Of a stretch of DNA of 64,000 bases, positions 8,611-18,113 are shown piece by piece. The notes beneath the pieces were generated by a model. That model saw only the letters and a program-made list of their open reading frames with translations, did no database searches and was not told the origin of the DNA. The stretch spans positions 87,783 to 151,782 of the forward strand of contig JAJEIY010000036.1 of the NCBI GenBank assembly GCA_022828085.1. The letters are read 5' to 3'. The DNA comes from Acidobacteriota bacterium (lineage in GTDB: Bacteria > Acidobacteriota > Vicinamibacteria > Marinacidobacterales > Marinacidobacteraceae). Position 1 is the stretch's first letter. Every line of letters starts with the position of its first letter. The position numbers were made by a program, and so were the translations under genes.

Positions 8611-8653
8611 GTTTGGAGCGCCGGCCTCCGGCCGGCATCGCGCGGGAGCGCGA
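8611..8653 (+). repeat. Two-hairpin dispersed repeat, one unit
   Basis: GTTTGGAGC is followed by hairpin 1, GCCGGCC (8620-8626), loop TCC, GGCCGGC (8630-8636), and then hairpin 2, TCGCGC (8638-8643), loop GGGA, GCGCGA (8648-8653). Apart from this unit, I see nothing else in the 300-bp gap 8477-8776. Confidence 0.75.
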
Positions 8654-8776
8654 AACGAGCGCCCAACATCCAGCGCCATGCCAATGCGGGCAGGTCGCAG
8701 GGGTCCGGTCGCCGGAGGGCCGGCTCGCTAGGCTCCCGGAGTGGTGCTAGCGGATGGACCGGGTAATTCAGGGGAA

Positions 8777-9022
8777 GTGATCTACGAATCCCTGATTGAC
8801 GCCCGGGGACGGACGACGATACCCAAAGCGGTCCGTCAGGCCCTCGATCTGCGGGGCGGGGACCGGATCCGCTACATGGTCGAAGATAGAGAGGCGCGCA
8901 TCCGGCCGCAGCGGTCCGTCGCCCGGCTACTCGGCATCGTGCCGCACGACGGCTGTGCGGTCTCGCTTGAGGACATGGACCAAGCCGTCGCCGCCGGCGC
9001 CCTCAGGCGTTGTCTTCGTTGA
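8777..9022 (+). CDS. AbrB/VapB-type antitoxin, apparently without toxin
   Basis: An 81-residue swapped-hairpin AbrB DNA-binding protein. It has the N-terminal SLIDARGRTTIPKAVRQALDLRGGDRIRY core, and its end SLEDMDQAVAAGAL is typical of VapB antitoxins that precede a PIN-domain VapC. The start is a GTG at 8777; a GTG at 8741 would add 12 residues. No VapC follows: the next gene is convergent and overlaps the last 20 bp. The base composition is less GC-rich than the flanks. It is either an orphan antitoxin left after toxin loss or a stand-alone regulator. Confidence 0.75.
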   Translation: MIYESLIDARGRTTIPKAVRQALDLRGGDRIRYMVEDREARIRPQRSVARLLGIVPHDGCAVSLEDMDQAVAAGALRRCLR

Positions 9023-10232
9023 ACAACGTGGGACGTCGTTTTCGTCCGGGCAACATAACGATGTAGTTGCCCGACTCGGGTGACATTCGGCGCATAGCCG
9101 CTGCGTGTGGTCGCTCCGACTGCGGGATGTTCGGTTCGAGTCCCTTGACGCGGTACCACGACAAGACTTCTTTGCGCTCGAGGGATAGGCCCTTCAGCAG
9201 CGTCCGGTCGGCCTCGGTCGCCGGAATACTGTCCTCATCGTCGAATACCGGTCGCCAGTCGTGTTTGCTTTCGACGACGTATTCGAAAGTGTGAGGAGGA
9301 ATTTCCTTCTTCACCTCGATGCGGACTTGCTGCATCCCCAGTCCGGGTGCTGGCCGGACGACGCCTGATGCGCGGTGGAGCGTCGACGCGGGACTCTGGA
9401 TGAACCAATCCGCGCGAAGTGCAACGCCGCCGCGATCGTTTTCCAGGCCGACCGATCTGGCGAGCCACGAGCGTCGTGCTCGGTTCAGCTCCTGGAACGT
9501 CCACCTTGGTGGGACGGGAAGCGTGTCGAACAGGTAGAGGTGCACATCCGTCGGAATCTCGCGGAATCGGATGGCTCGCGGAATCTCGAAATAGATCGCC
9601 TCACCCGGGCGTGGGAGTCCGTTTCCGGGAACCTCGGCCATGACGACCAGCCGTTTCCGTGCCCCGGTGGATGCGTCCCTGAATCCCGCCCAGCGTGCGT
9701 AGGCAGCCTTCATCGAGGGGTCGTAGGGGACGGCTTGCCGAGCGGCTTCGGCGATGTGACATCGAATGTCCGCGAATTGGGAGGATGCGGAAGCTCCGTC
9801 CAGCAGGACACACGCCTCACCGTTGAGTCCTGCCAGCCCGTTCTCGGACAGGTTGTTCGAGCCGATGAAGGCGCTCGAGGTGCCGTTCCCCATCTCCATC
9901 AGATAGATCTTGCTGTGGAGCATGCCGCGATCCGACCGTCCCGTGTGTTTCTTGCGCGCGAACCCCAGATGCACGCGGACGCTGCCGGCGTTGGCCCCGG
10001 CCTTGATCAACCGGTCGCACGCTTCAAACGTCCCGAGACTTCCGCTCCCAACGACGAGATGCCGGAGCTTCGATGGAGTTGCCATGAGGGGTGGAGCGAG
10101 AAGTTTGACGCCCATCTCACTCATGAAGCCCACGACCACAGACACTGACGTGCAATGGTCAAGCTGCTTTCGCAATAGCGACGCGAGCTCGTGCTGAGGC
10201 TTGACGAACAGGAGTCTCGTGGTGACTGGCAT
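9003..10232 (-). CDS. Phospholipase D-like nuclease (single HKD motif)
   Basis: The ATG at 10230-10232 gives 409 residues; a TTG 30 bp upstream is possible. The N-terminal half is a PLD fold: LLFVKPQHELASLL, a GSGSLGTFEAC strand, then the catalytic MLHSKIYLME (H106, K108) and FIGSNNLSENGL (124-133). Only one HKD half-site is present, as in Nuc and BfiI-type enzymes that act as homodimers. The C-terminal 220 residues have no motif I recognise and might be a DNA-recognition domain by analogy with BfiI. The lower GC content and position in an accessory patch suggest horizontal acquisition. A restriction or defence role is plausible but unproven. Confidence 0.8.
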   Translation of the reverse strand: MPVTTRLLFVKPQHELASLLRKQLDHCTSVSVVVGFMSEMGVKLLAPPLMATPSKLRHLVVGSGSLGTFEACDRLIKAGANAGSVRVHLGFARKKHTGRSDRGMLHSKIYLMEMGNGTSSAFIGSNNLSENGLAGLNGEACVLLDGASASSQFADIRCHIAEAARQAVPYDPSMKAAYARWAGFRDASTGARKRLVVMAEVPGNGLPRPGEAIYFEIPRAIRFREIPTDVHLYLFDTLPVPPRWTFQELNRARRSWLARSVGLENDRGGVALRADWFIQSPASTLHRASGVVRPAPGLGMQQVRIEVKKEIPPHTFEYVVESKHDWRPVFDDEDSIPATEADRTLLKGLSLERKEVLSWYRVKGLEPNIPQSERPHAAAMRRMSPESGNYIVMLPGRKRRPTLFNEDNA

Positions 10233-10260
10233 CCGGAGTGCGATTCCTGAAACCGTACAC

Positions 10261-10291
10261 AAAACGAGGGCGGCGCGGGTGCGCCGCCCTC
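10261..10291 (-). terminator. Intrinsic-like terminator of the TPR gene
   Basis: A perfect 11-bp stem (GAGGGCGGCGC 10266-10276 with GCGCCGCCCTC 10281-10291) and a four-base loop is followed on the minus strand by GTTTTG. It lies 20 bp after the stop of the TPR gene and also separates it from the PLD gene promoter region. Confidence 0.7.
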
Positions 10292-10311
10292 GGTGCTGAA
10301 CCGCAGTAGAT

Positions 10312-11919
10312 CTACTGCTGCATGTCCGTGGTCGCCGTGGCGTGGCTGCGGACCTCCTCGAGGAAGCTAACGTCGCCGTCCGCCTCGGTCAGGAAGGTCT
10401 GGAGCGTCGCGTAGGCGCGGTTTGCCGCATCCTCGTCGCCGAGCGCGGCCGCAGCGCGAGCGAGTCCGAGCAGGGACGCCGTCCGGTTCGGGGTCCGGGT
10501 GAGGCTGGTCTCGAACTGGGCGCGGGCCTTCTCCGCCTTGCCGGCGGCGAGGAGCAGTTCCCCGTAGAGTTCGTGGGAGGGCTTCATCGGATAGGTCGGG
10601 CCGGACGGCGGATCCTGGGTCTCCTCGATCTTGGTGGCCGCCTTCGCGTGCTTCAGTGCGCCCTCGGTGTCACCGGCAATCTGGGCGGCCAGCGCCTCGA
10701 TCTCGTGCTGCTGGATGCGGACGGAGTCGGCCTGGTACGCCTCCCCGTCCGCGGCGCGCTTGTCGGCGAGCGCCCGGAGCTGATCGGCGGCGGCGGTGGC
10801 GCCCGCGGCGTCCTTCTCGGCGAACGCCTTCATTCCCGCGGCGAGCAGGAGGTTGGCGGTCGAGTTGTAGCGGCTCGTGTCCACGTCGCCCGAGGGGAGC
10901 GAGATGGCGTCGTAGCGGCCGGTCTCGATCGCGTGGCGGGCCACCATGGAGGCGGAGATCCGGCGAAGCCGGTTGTCGTCCGTCTCGGCGACGGCATCGT
11001 CCACGATGGCGATGGCGTCGATGACGTCACCGTAAACGCCGCGCTGGAGGTCCGCATAGGCCTTCCACTCGAGGCTGTGGTAGTCACGCTTGGTGATCGA
11101 CAGGTTCTTCCGCTCCACCCACTTGGCGGAGGCGTTGTAGGCCACGTCGTTCGAAGCCGAGACGCGGTTCCACATGCCGTGCTGCACGAAGATGTGGGAC
11201 GGCATGTGCTGCGCGTGGTGCGCCTCGGGCGCGATCTCGGCGTAGCGGTTCGCCGCCTCGAGGGCGAGGGGCGCGTGCTCGGGATCGTCGAAGGAGTGGA
11301 TCACGTAGTGGGCGGCGCCCGGGTGGTCGGGCTCGCGCTGGAACAGGTCGGTCACGATCGCCCCGGCCTTCATCTGCCGGTGGAAGCCCGGCTCGCCGCG
11401 TCGGACGAGTCCGAGGTAGGAGAGCGCGTAGAACGCCTGCGCCTCGTTGTCCTCGGGATGGGCCTCGGCGAGCCGCCGCATCGCCTGGTGGTAGAGCTCG
11501 TCGCGCTCGTACTTGTCACCCGGGCCGTAGAGGACCTCGACGGTGTCCATGTAGAGGCGCTCGCGGTCGGTCGGGGTCTTGGCCCGGCGATCGGCGCGGG
11601 TGGCGCCGAAGCGCTTCAGGACGTCCCGGGCGGCGCTGATGTCCTGCTCCGACCAGAGCGGATGGTTGTGACTGATCGCTTCGCCCCAGTAGGCGAGCGC
11701 GAAGTCGGGATCGATCTCCTGGGCGTTCTTGAAGGCCTCGCCGGCTTCCTCGTACCAGAAGCTGTGGAGTGCGGCGACGCCCCGCTGGAAGGCTGCCTGG
11801 GCGGCCTCCGAGCCGGAGTTCGGGAAATGCACGGTGCCGAGGTCGGACTCTTCCTCGGCAATGGCGGGCACCGCGATGAGTGCGAAGGCGGCGACGGCCA
11901 GAATGACTTTCTTGAACAT
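10312..11919 (-). CDS. Exported TPR-repeat protein
   Basis: A 535-residue protein with a signal peptide (MFKKVILAVAAFALIAVPAIAEE). A GGAGGG Shine-Dalgarno 4 bp before the ATG supports the start. Helical repeats run through the protein: AAFQRGVAALHSFWYEEAGEAF and PDFALAYWGEAISHN near the N-terminus, and ELLLAAGKAEKARAQFETSL with TASLLGLARAAAALGD at the C-terminus. A conserved middle stretch (HPGAAHYVIHSFDDPEHAP, then HAQHMPSHIFVQHGMW) is rich in His and typical of this exported TPR family. It is a single-gene unit with its own terminator. The function is unknown; probably a periplasmic scaffold. Confidence 0.82.
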   Translation of the reverse strand: MFKKVILAVAAFALIAVPAIAEEESDLGTVHFPNSGSEAAQAAFQRGVAALHSFWYEEAGEAFKNAQEIDPDFALAYWGEAISHNHPLWSEQDISAARDVLKRFGATRADRRAKTPTDRERLYMDTVEVLYGPGDKYERDELYHQAMRRLAEAHPEDNEAQAFYALSYLGLVRRGEPGFHRQMKAGAIVTDLFQREPDHPGAAHYVIHSFDDPEHAPLALEAANRYAEIAPEAHHAQHMPSHIFVQHGMWNRVSASNDVAYNASAKWVERKNLSITKRDYHSLEWKAYADLQRGVYGDVIDAIAIVDDAVAETDDNRLRRISASMVARHAIETGRYDAISLPSGDVDTSRYNSTANLLLAAGMKAFAEKDAAGATAAADQLRALADKRAADGEAYQADSVRIQQHEIEALAAQIAGDTEGALKHAKAATKIEETQDPPSGPTYPMKPSHELYGELLLAAGKAEKARAQFETSLTRTPNRTASLLGLARAAAALGDEDAANRAYATLQTFLTEADGDVSFLEEVRSHATATTDMQQ

Positions 11920-11963
11920 GAAACCCTCCGTCTGGGAGGCGCGGTCTGCGCTCGGAAAGGGCG

Positions 11964-11969
11964 ATTTTA
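11964..11969 (-). promoter_or_regulatory. Putative -10 element (TAAAAT)
   Basis: GCTAAAAT on the minus strand, 44 bp before the TPR-gene ATG, is the only AT-rich hexamer in this stretch. The rest of the gap 11920-12157 shows nothing else. Confidence 0.3.
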
Positions 11970-12157
11970 GCCGAGGGGCCGGGGGCGGTGCGAACGCCTT
12001 GGGGTGGTGCGTGGAGAGGATGACGGACTCTGCTGCCGCGCTCTACGCTGGTTCGGGGTTGGCGGTTTCGCCGCCCTGCCGGTCGCGCCCCAACCGGAAT
12101 GCAGAGAGGAGACGCCTGGTGGGCCGGGGTCTCATGCAGCGTGGCGCGGGAGTCCGG

Positions 12158-12457
12158 TCACGCCGCTGATTGGCGAGGAGTGATGCGTTCGGTGATTTCG
12201 GAGCCCGCCTCAATCTCGGCCTTGCGGAGCTCCCAGGTCTTTTGCAGATTCAGCCAGAGTTGGGGCGTTGTTCCGAAGTACCGCGCCAGCCGAAGCGCCG
12301 TATCCGCGCTGACGCCCCGCTGCCCCTTCAGGATCATGGTGACCCGGTTCACCGGGACCTTCAGGGCACTCGCGAGCGCGTTGGCCGACAGGTCGAGCGC
12401 GTCGAGTTCGTCGCGCAGGATCTCGCCGGGATGCACCGGCCTCATACCGTTCTTCAT
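12158..12457 (-). CDS. higA: HigA-family antitoxin (HTH_XRE)
   Basis: A 99-residue protein with the HigA signature: RPVHPGEILRDELDALDLSANALA (residues 6-29), the recognition region VPVNRVTMILKGQRGVSADTALRLARYFG, and TPQLWLNLQ. It binds and neutralises HigB and represses the operon. A strong AAGGAGG lies 7 bp before the ATG and overlaps the end of the toxin gene, so translation is coupled. The toxin-first order is the usual HigBA arrangement. Confidence 0.93.
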   Translation of the reverse strand: MKNGMRPVHPGEILRDELDALDLSANALASALKVPVNRVTMILKGQRGVSADTALRLARYFGTTPQLWLNLQKTWELRKAEIEAGSEITERITPRQSAA

Positions 12458-12469
12458 GTTCGGCCTCCT

Positions 12470-12748
12470 TCAGTGATAGTCCACGATTTCCACGTCGCTC
12501 GGCCCGTCTTCGGTCCAGCGGAAACAGATGCGCCATTGGGTGTTGATCCGAATGCTGTACTGACCGTCGCGATCTCCACGTAACGCCTCGAGCCGATTGC
12601 CCGACAACGCGGCAAGGTCGTGCAGTGTCTCCGCACTGTCCAACAAGACCAGGCGGCGCGCCGCCTGATTGGCGAACCCGTGAAACGCCGCCACGCGGGA
12701 CCCTTCGAAGAAGCGCTGCGTATTCCGGTTCCTGAAGCTTCGGATCAA
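12470..12748 (-). CDS. higB: HigB-type mRNA-interferase toxin
   Basis: A 92-residue RelE-superfamily toxin: MIRSFRNRNTQRFFEG at the start, ARRLVLLDSAETLHDLAALSGNRLEAL in the middle, and the catalytic strand region GQYSIRINTQWRICFRW with EIVDYH at the end. It cleaves mRNA on the ribosome. The start is a TTG (12746-12748), common for this family. A palindromic operator candidate lies 20 bp upstream. The pair is complete and looks intact. Confidence 0.92.
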   Translation of the reverse strand: MIRSFRNRNTQRFFEGSRVAAFHGFANQAARRLVLLDSAETLHDLAALSGNRLEALRGDRDGQYSIRINTQWRICFRWTEDGPSDVEIVDYH

Positions 12749-12768
12749 CGAGCGCTCACTCTAACCGA

Positions 12769-12786
12769 TTTTACGTTTTACGTAAA
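12769..12786 (-). promoter_or_regulatory. Candidate HigA operator and higBA promoter region
   Basis: A perfect 10-bp palindrome TTTACGTAAA (12777-12786) is followed by an extra half-site TTTTACG (12769-12775). It lies 20 bp before the higB start in an AT-rich island. A TAAAAT -10-like hexamer overlaps it on the minus strand, so bound HigA would block transcription. Confidence 0.55.
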
Positions 12787-12937
12787 GGGTATCGGCACCC
12801 TGATCCGCGAGTGGTTGCTCTCTCCAGCCTGAGGGAAACTGGACCGCTCTGCTCTGCAGATCACCGACAGCGTCCCCGGTCAGCGTTCCTGGTCGGTGCG
12901 TCAATGGAGAACAGTGAGCGGCCTCCCTTTCCCGGCG

Positions 12938-12943
12938 TAACAT
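12938..12943 (+). promoter_or_regulatory. Putative -10 element (TAACAT) of the moxR-bat operon
   Basis: GTAACAT is the only TANNNT hexamer near the operon start, 40 bp before the MoxR ATG. A -35 is not evident. The rest of the gap from 12787 to 12983 shows nothing else. Confidence 0.3.
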
Positions 12944-12983
12944 TCCGGGAACGCGGAACGAGTCCCGGGAGTTTTCTTGACGC

Positions 12984-13979
<996 letters not shown>

Positions 13980-13999
13980 CAACCGGTCCGCTCAATAGC

Positions 14000-15004
14000 G
14001 TGGTGGCCTCGAACGAAGCGCCCGCCGCGGCGGGCCGCGGCAAAGCCCCGACGGGCTTCTTCGCCTCGCTGTTTCCGCCGCGCACCGCGTCCGGGGAATC
14101 GGGACCTTCGGCCGAGGTCTCGACCGCGGAACTGCTCGCCCGGGTGCGGCACATCGAGATCCGCACCCGCAAGCTGGTGACCGAGGCGCTGGCGGGCGCC
14201 TACCTGAGCACCTTCAAGGGGCAGGGGATGGAGTTCTCGGAGGTCCGCGAGTACGCCCCGGGCGACGACATCCGCTCGGTTGACTGGAACGTCACCTCCC
14301 GAACCGGAGACCTCCACGTCAAGAAGTTCGTCGAGGAGCGCGAGCAGACCGTCCTGTTCCTCCTCGACGTCTCGCGTTCCTTCGCTTTCGGCAGCCGGCG
14401 CGATTTCAAGCGGGCCACCGCGGCCGAGGCGTCCGCCGCACTCGCCTTTTCGGCGATCCGGTCCGGGGACCGGGTCGGCGCGCTGCTCTTCACCGACCGC
14501 CCCGAAATCCGGCTTCCGGCGCGGAAGGGACGGCGGCAAGGCCTCCGGGTGCTGCGGGACCTCCTCTACTTCGAGCCCGAGGGCGCCGGGACCGACATCG
14601 CGGAGGCGCTGAGCGTGCTGAATCGGGCGGTGCGCCGGCGCGCGACCGTCTTCCTGGTCAGCGACTTCGTCGGCGACCCACCCGAGCGCTGGGTGCGTCC
14701 CCTCCGGGTAGCGGCGCGCCGGCACGACCTGATTGCCGTCCGGGTCACGGACGCCCGGGAGCACGCGCTCCCGGATGTCGGCCTCATCGAACTCGAGGAT
14801 GCCGAGTCCGGAGTCCCGGTGCGGCTGGACACCTCGGACCGGCGGGTCCGGGACGCCTTCCGGGACCGCGCCCTCAAGGCCCGCGCCGCAGCTTCGCGGA
14901 CTCTTCGCGAGACGGGCGTGGACGTGGTGGAGGTGACGGCGGGAGAGCCCTACGACGCGCCGCTTCGCAAGTTCTTCCGGATGCGGGAGAAGCGGCGGCG
15001 ATGA
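14000..15004 (+). CDS. DUF58 domain protein
   Basis: A 334-residue protein; tandem GTG codons at 14000 and 14003 are the possible starts. The DUF58 core is YAPGDDIRSVDWNVTSRTGDLHVKKF (about residues 87-112), followed by a VWA-like strand VLFLLDVSRSF with the DxSxS metal site and then RSGDRVGALLF. No membrane segment is visible. The family is invariably linked to MoxR and is thought to be its VWA-type client. The stop overlaps the next ATG (ATGA). Confidence 0.92.
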   Translation: MVASNEAPAAAGRGKAPTGFFASLFPPRTASGESGPSAEVSTAELLARVRHIEIRTRKLVTEALAGAYLSTFKGQGMEFSEVREYAPGDDIRSVDWNVTSRTGDLHVKKFVEEREQTVLFLLDVSRSFAFGSRRDFKRATAAEASAALAFSAIRSGDRVGALLFTDRPEIRLPARKGRRQGLRVLRDLLYFEPEGAGTDIAEALSVLNRAVRRRATVFLVSDFVGDPPERWVRPLRVAARRHDLIAVRVTDAREHALPDVGLIELEDAESGVPVRLDTSDRRVRDAFRDRALKARAAASRTLRETGVDVVEVTAGEPYDAPLRKFFRMREKRRR

Positions 15005-16053
15005 GACTCGCGCCCCTCCTCACCGCAGTCTGCTGCCTGGCGGCGCCATTTGCGGCCGGGGCCGGCCAGCCTGGATCGGAACCGGCCGTCGGCGCGATCG
15101 CCGAAGTGGTTTCCGAACCGGTGGAGGTCGGGGATGTCTTCGAACTGGAGATCGTCGTGGAACACGCCGAGGGCGCGGAGGCCGCCCCGGTCGTCGAAGA
15201 GAGCCTCGGCGACTTCCGGGTACTGGGGGCGGTCCCGCTCGAGCCGGACGGCGCCCCCGCCGGGGAGAGCCGGTTTCTCCTCCGGCTCGGCGCGTTCGTG
15301 CTCCCCGGCGACCACGAAATCCTCCCCGTGCCGGTCGGCGTCCGGGCTGCGAACGGCGAGCTGTCGCTGATCGAGACGCCGCCGTCCCCGGTGCGGGTGG
15401 TCTCGTCGTTGCCGCCCGACTCCGAAGCAGCAGGGGGGGACATCCACGACATCCGCGGGCCGTTCGAGCTGAACGTGCCTCCGCGCTGGGGAGCGATCGG
15501 CCTGCTCGCGCTGGGAGTCCTGGTCCTGCTCGCCGCCGCCTGGTGGCTGTGGCGGCGCCGCACCGGCCGTGAAGCGCCGGCCGTGCCGCTTCCTCCGCCG
15601 GCAGCGGAGGCAGAGGCGGCGCTCGCCCGGCTGGCCCGGGCCGGACTCCTCGAAAGGGGCGACGTGGTGGGCTACTACGAGCGTCTCGCCGGGATCATGA
15701 AGCGCTACGCGGGGCGCCGGTTCGAGACCGCGTGGAGCGAACGGACCACCGGGGAGGTCCTCAGGGACCTGCGGCGTCGCGCCGCGCCCGAACACCGCGA
15801 GGCGCTGACGCTGCTCGCGTCCATCCTGGGTGAGGCCGATCTCGCCAAGTTCAGCGAACGGGCCTTCCGGCCGGACGCCGCGCAGTCGCGGTTCCGGGAG
15901 GCGGGGATGTTTCTGGACCGGACCCGGCCGCCGCTCACCGCGGAACCGGATTCCGGGGACGCCCGGGAGGAGGAACTCGCGCTGCCTTCCGGCGCCGCCG
16001 TACCGCCCGCCGTGATGTCCGACGAGACGAGCCGCGAGGGGAGGGCCCGCTGA
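15001..16053 (+). CDS. BatD-like/DUF4381-type membrane protein
   Basis: A 350-residue protein with a signal peptide (MRLAPLLTAVCCLAAPFAAGA), a beta-sandwich periplasmic region (about 30-140, VGDVFELEIVVEHAEG), one membrane segment (WGAIGLLALGVLVLLAAAWW, about 160-182) followed by WRRR, and a helical cytoplasmic tail (YYERLAGIMKRYAGRRFETAWSERTTGEVL). This is the layout of the transmembrane protein between DUF58 and BatA in MoxR operons. It overlaps both neighbours by a few bases. It probably anchors the VWA complex. Confidence 0.75.
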   Translation: MRLAPLLTAVCCLAAPFAAGAGQPGSEPAVGAIAEVVSEPVEVGDVFELEIVVEHAEGAEAAPVVEESLGDFRVLGAVPLEPDGAPAGESRFLLRLGAFVLPGDHEILPVPVGVRAANGELSLIETPPSPVRVVSSLPPDSEAAGGDIHDIRGPFELNVPPRWGAIGLLALGVLVLLAAAWWLWRRRTGREAPAVPLPPPAAEAEAALARLARAGLLERGDVVGYYERLAGIMKRYAGRRFETAWSERTTGEVLRDLRRRAAPEHREALTLLASILGEADLAKFSERAFRPDAAQSRFREAGMFLDRTRPPLTAEPDSGDAREEELALPSGAAVPPAVMSDETSREGRAR

Positions 16054-17030
16054 TGCGCCTGCTGTGGCCGGCGGCGCTCCTGCTGCTGCTCCTGGTTCCA
16101 CTGTTCGTCGTGCGCGCGCGGCGGCTCGCGCCGCCGTCGCTGCGGTTTCCGGAGGCGGCCCGGCTGCGGGAGTTGCCCCGTTCGCTCCGTTCCCGCCTCG
16201 CCTTCCTTCCCGGAGCGCTCGTGCTTGCCGCGCTGGCGCTTGCCGTGATCGCGCTTGCCCGTCCCCAGACCGGGATCACCGAGGAGACCGGCACCAGCCT
16301 CGGCGTGGACATCGTGCTCGCCCTCGACATCTCCTCGAGCATGCGGGCCGAGGACTTTGCTCCGGCCAATCGCCTGGTCGCCGCCAAGGAGGTGCTCGCG
16401 GACTTCGTCGAACGGCGGACGGACGACCGGTTGGGAGCCGTGGCGTTCGCGCGGAACGCGGTGACGCTCAGTCCCCTGACGCTCGACCACGGCGTCCTCA
16501 CCGACCGGCTGCGGGAGGTGGACATCGGCGACATCCCCGACGGGACGGCGATCGGCAATGCCATCGCGGCCTCGGTCAACCGGCTGGCGGGCTCCGAGGC
16601 GGAGAGCCGGGTCATCGTCCTGCTCACCGACGGGGTATCGAACGCGGGTGAAATCCACCCGTTGACCGCCGCCGGGCTGGCCCGGACCCGGGGGATCCGG
16701 GTCTATACGGTGGGCGCCGGGAGCCAGCAGGGCGGCCGGATGGTGATGCGGCGGCCGGACGGCTCCCTCGACGTCCGGAACGCGCCCGGCATTGACGAAG
16801 CGATGCTGACCGAGGTCGCCGACGCCACCGGGGGCCGCTACTTCCGCGCCCGCGACAGCGAGGGTCTCCGGGCGGTCTACGAGGAAATCGACGCGCTGGA
16901 GAGGACCGAACTCCGGGCGCCGACCTGGACGAGCTGGTCGGACGATGGACCCCGGCTCGCCGGATGGGCCGCGGTCCTCCTGTTTTCGGGGATGGCGCTC
17001 GGCGCCACGGTGCTGAGGACCTCGCCATGA
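16053..17030 (+). CDS. batA: BatA-like VWA-domain membrane protein
   Basis: A 325-residue protein with an N-terminal membrane segment (LLWPAALLLLLLVPLFVV), a second one near 49-66 (FLPGALVLAALALAVIAL) followed by ARPQTG, then a VWA domain whose MIDAS site is DISSSM (about 92-97), with further motifs GTAIGNAI and LLTDGVSN. A final hydrophobic segment (LAGWAAVLLFSGMALGATVL) returns to the membrane. BatA is implicated in aerotolerance and envelope stress. It overlaps the upstream stop by one base. Confidence 0.9.
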   Translation: MRLLWPAALLLLLLVPLFVVRARRLAPPSLRFPEAARLRELPRSLRSRLAFLPGALVLAALALAVIALARPQTGITEETGTSLGVDIVLALDISSSMRAEDFAPANRLVAAKEVLADFVERRTDDRLGAVAFARNAVTLSPLTLDHGVLTDRLREVDIGDIPDGTAIGNAIAASVNRLAGSEAESRVIVLLTDGVSNAGEIHPLTAAGLARTRGIRVYTVGAGSQQGGRMVMRRPDGSLDVRNAPGIDEAMLTEVADATGGRYFRARDSEGLRAVYEEIDALERTELRAPTWTSWSDDGPRLAGWAAVLLFSGMALGATVLRTSP

Positions 17031-17084
17031 CTTACGGAACAGGACGGTCTCCGGCGTCCCTTCCGGGGACGGGGGCTCGCTGAG

Positions 17085-18113
17085 ATGCGCTTCGGGGAGC
17101 CGTCGGCGCTGTTCCTGCTGCTGCTCTTTCCGCTGGGGGCGGCGCTCGTCCTGCTGGCGGCGCGCCGCGGGAGGAGGGTCCTGGCCCGCTTCGGAACCCG
17201 CGCGGCGGCGCTGATCGAAGGAGACAGCCGAGCCCGCCGCCGGTTCCGGGACCTCCTGCTGCTGGGCGCCGTCCTCCTGCTCGCGACCGCGGCCGCGCGC
17301 CCGCAGTGGGGAAGGCAGGAACAGGAAGTGACCCTGGTCGGGGTCGACATCGTGCTGGCGATGGACACCTCCTTCAGCATGGACGCCCGCGACGTGGCGC
17401 CCTCCCGAATGGAGCGGGCGCGCTACATCGCCGGCGAGTTGCTCGATCGGATGGTCGGGAACCGGGTTGGGGTCGTGGCGTTTTCCGGGACGGCCTTCAC
17501 CCAGTGTCCGCTCACCCATGACCTCGGCGCCGTTCGGACCCTGCTCGCGGGGATCGCCACCGGCGCGGTGGAGAGTCCCGGAACGAACCTGGCCGCGATG
17601 ATCGAGGAGGCGGCGCGCGCGTTCGAGCGCCAGGAGAGCCGGCACCGGGTGGTGGTGCTGCTCACCGACGGCCAGCAGGACGACCTGCGGGTCACCGAGA
17701 TCGCCGACGTGGCGCGGACGGCGAACGAACACGGCATCGTCGTCCTTCCGGTCGGGGTGGGAACGCCGGGCGGGGCCACCATCCCGGCGGACTCGGATTC
17801 CGGACCGACGCTGATGCGGGACGCCGCCGGCTCTCCCATCGTGAGCCGGCTGGACCGCGCGGCGCTTTCCGAACTGGCGGCCCTTGCCGGAGGCGTCTTC
17901 TTCGAGGTGTCCGCCGACGATCGCGAGATCGAAGGCCTGACGGCGCGGATCGCGGGGATCGAAGGCGGGGAGCTGGGAGCCCAGATCTCCCGGCGCTACC
18001 GGGAGCAGTTCTGGATCCCCGCCGCGCTCGCCGCCGGTGCGATCACGGCGGCCGGGTTCGCGGGCCCGTCGCGCCGCCGCCGGCCGCCGGCAAGCCGGGG
18101 AGGCGTTTCGTGA
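17085..18113 (+). CDS. batB: BatB-like VWA-domain membrane protein
   Basis: A 342-residue paralogue of the preceding protein: two N-terminal membrane segments (ALFLLLLFPLGAALVLLA and LLLLGAVLLLATAAA), ARPQWG, then a VWA domain with MIDAS DTSFSMDARD, SPGTNLAAMI and LLTDGQQDD, and a C-terminal hydrophobic segment. In the BatA/BatB scheme the two VWA proteins form a membrane complex with the TPR protein BatC. A 54-bp gap precedes it, the largest inside the operon. Confidence 0.9.
   Translation: MRFGEPSALFLLLLFPLGAALVLLAARRGRRVLARFGTRAAALIEGDSRARRRFRDLLLLGAVLLLATAAARPQWGRQEQEVTLVGVDIVLAMDTSFSMDARDVAPSRMERARYIAGELLDRMVGNRVGVVAFSGTAFTQCPLTHDLGAVRTLLAGIATGAVESPGTNLAAMIEEAARAFERQESRHRVVVLLTDGQQDDLRVTEIADVARTANEHGIVVLPVGVGTPGGATIPADSDSGPTLMRDAAGSPIVSRLDRAALSELAALAGGVFFEVSADDREIEGLTARIAGIEGGELGAQISRRYREQFWIPAALAAGAITAAGFAGPSRRRRPPASRGGVS

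Noticed and set aside
10233..10262. TTG start for the PLD gene
   Set aside because: Adds ten residues without homology; ATG 10232 fits the PLD fold and has AGGAAT upstream.
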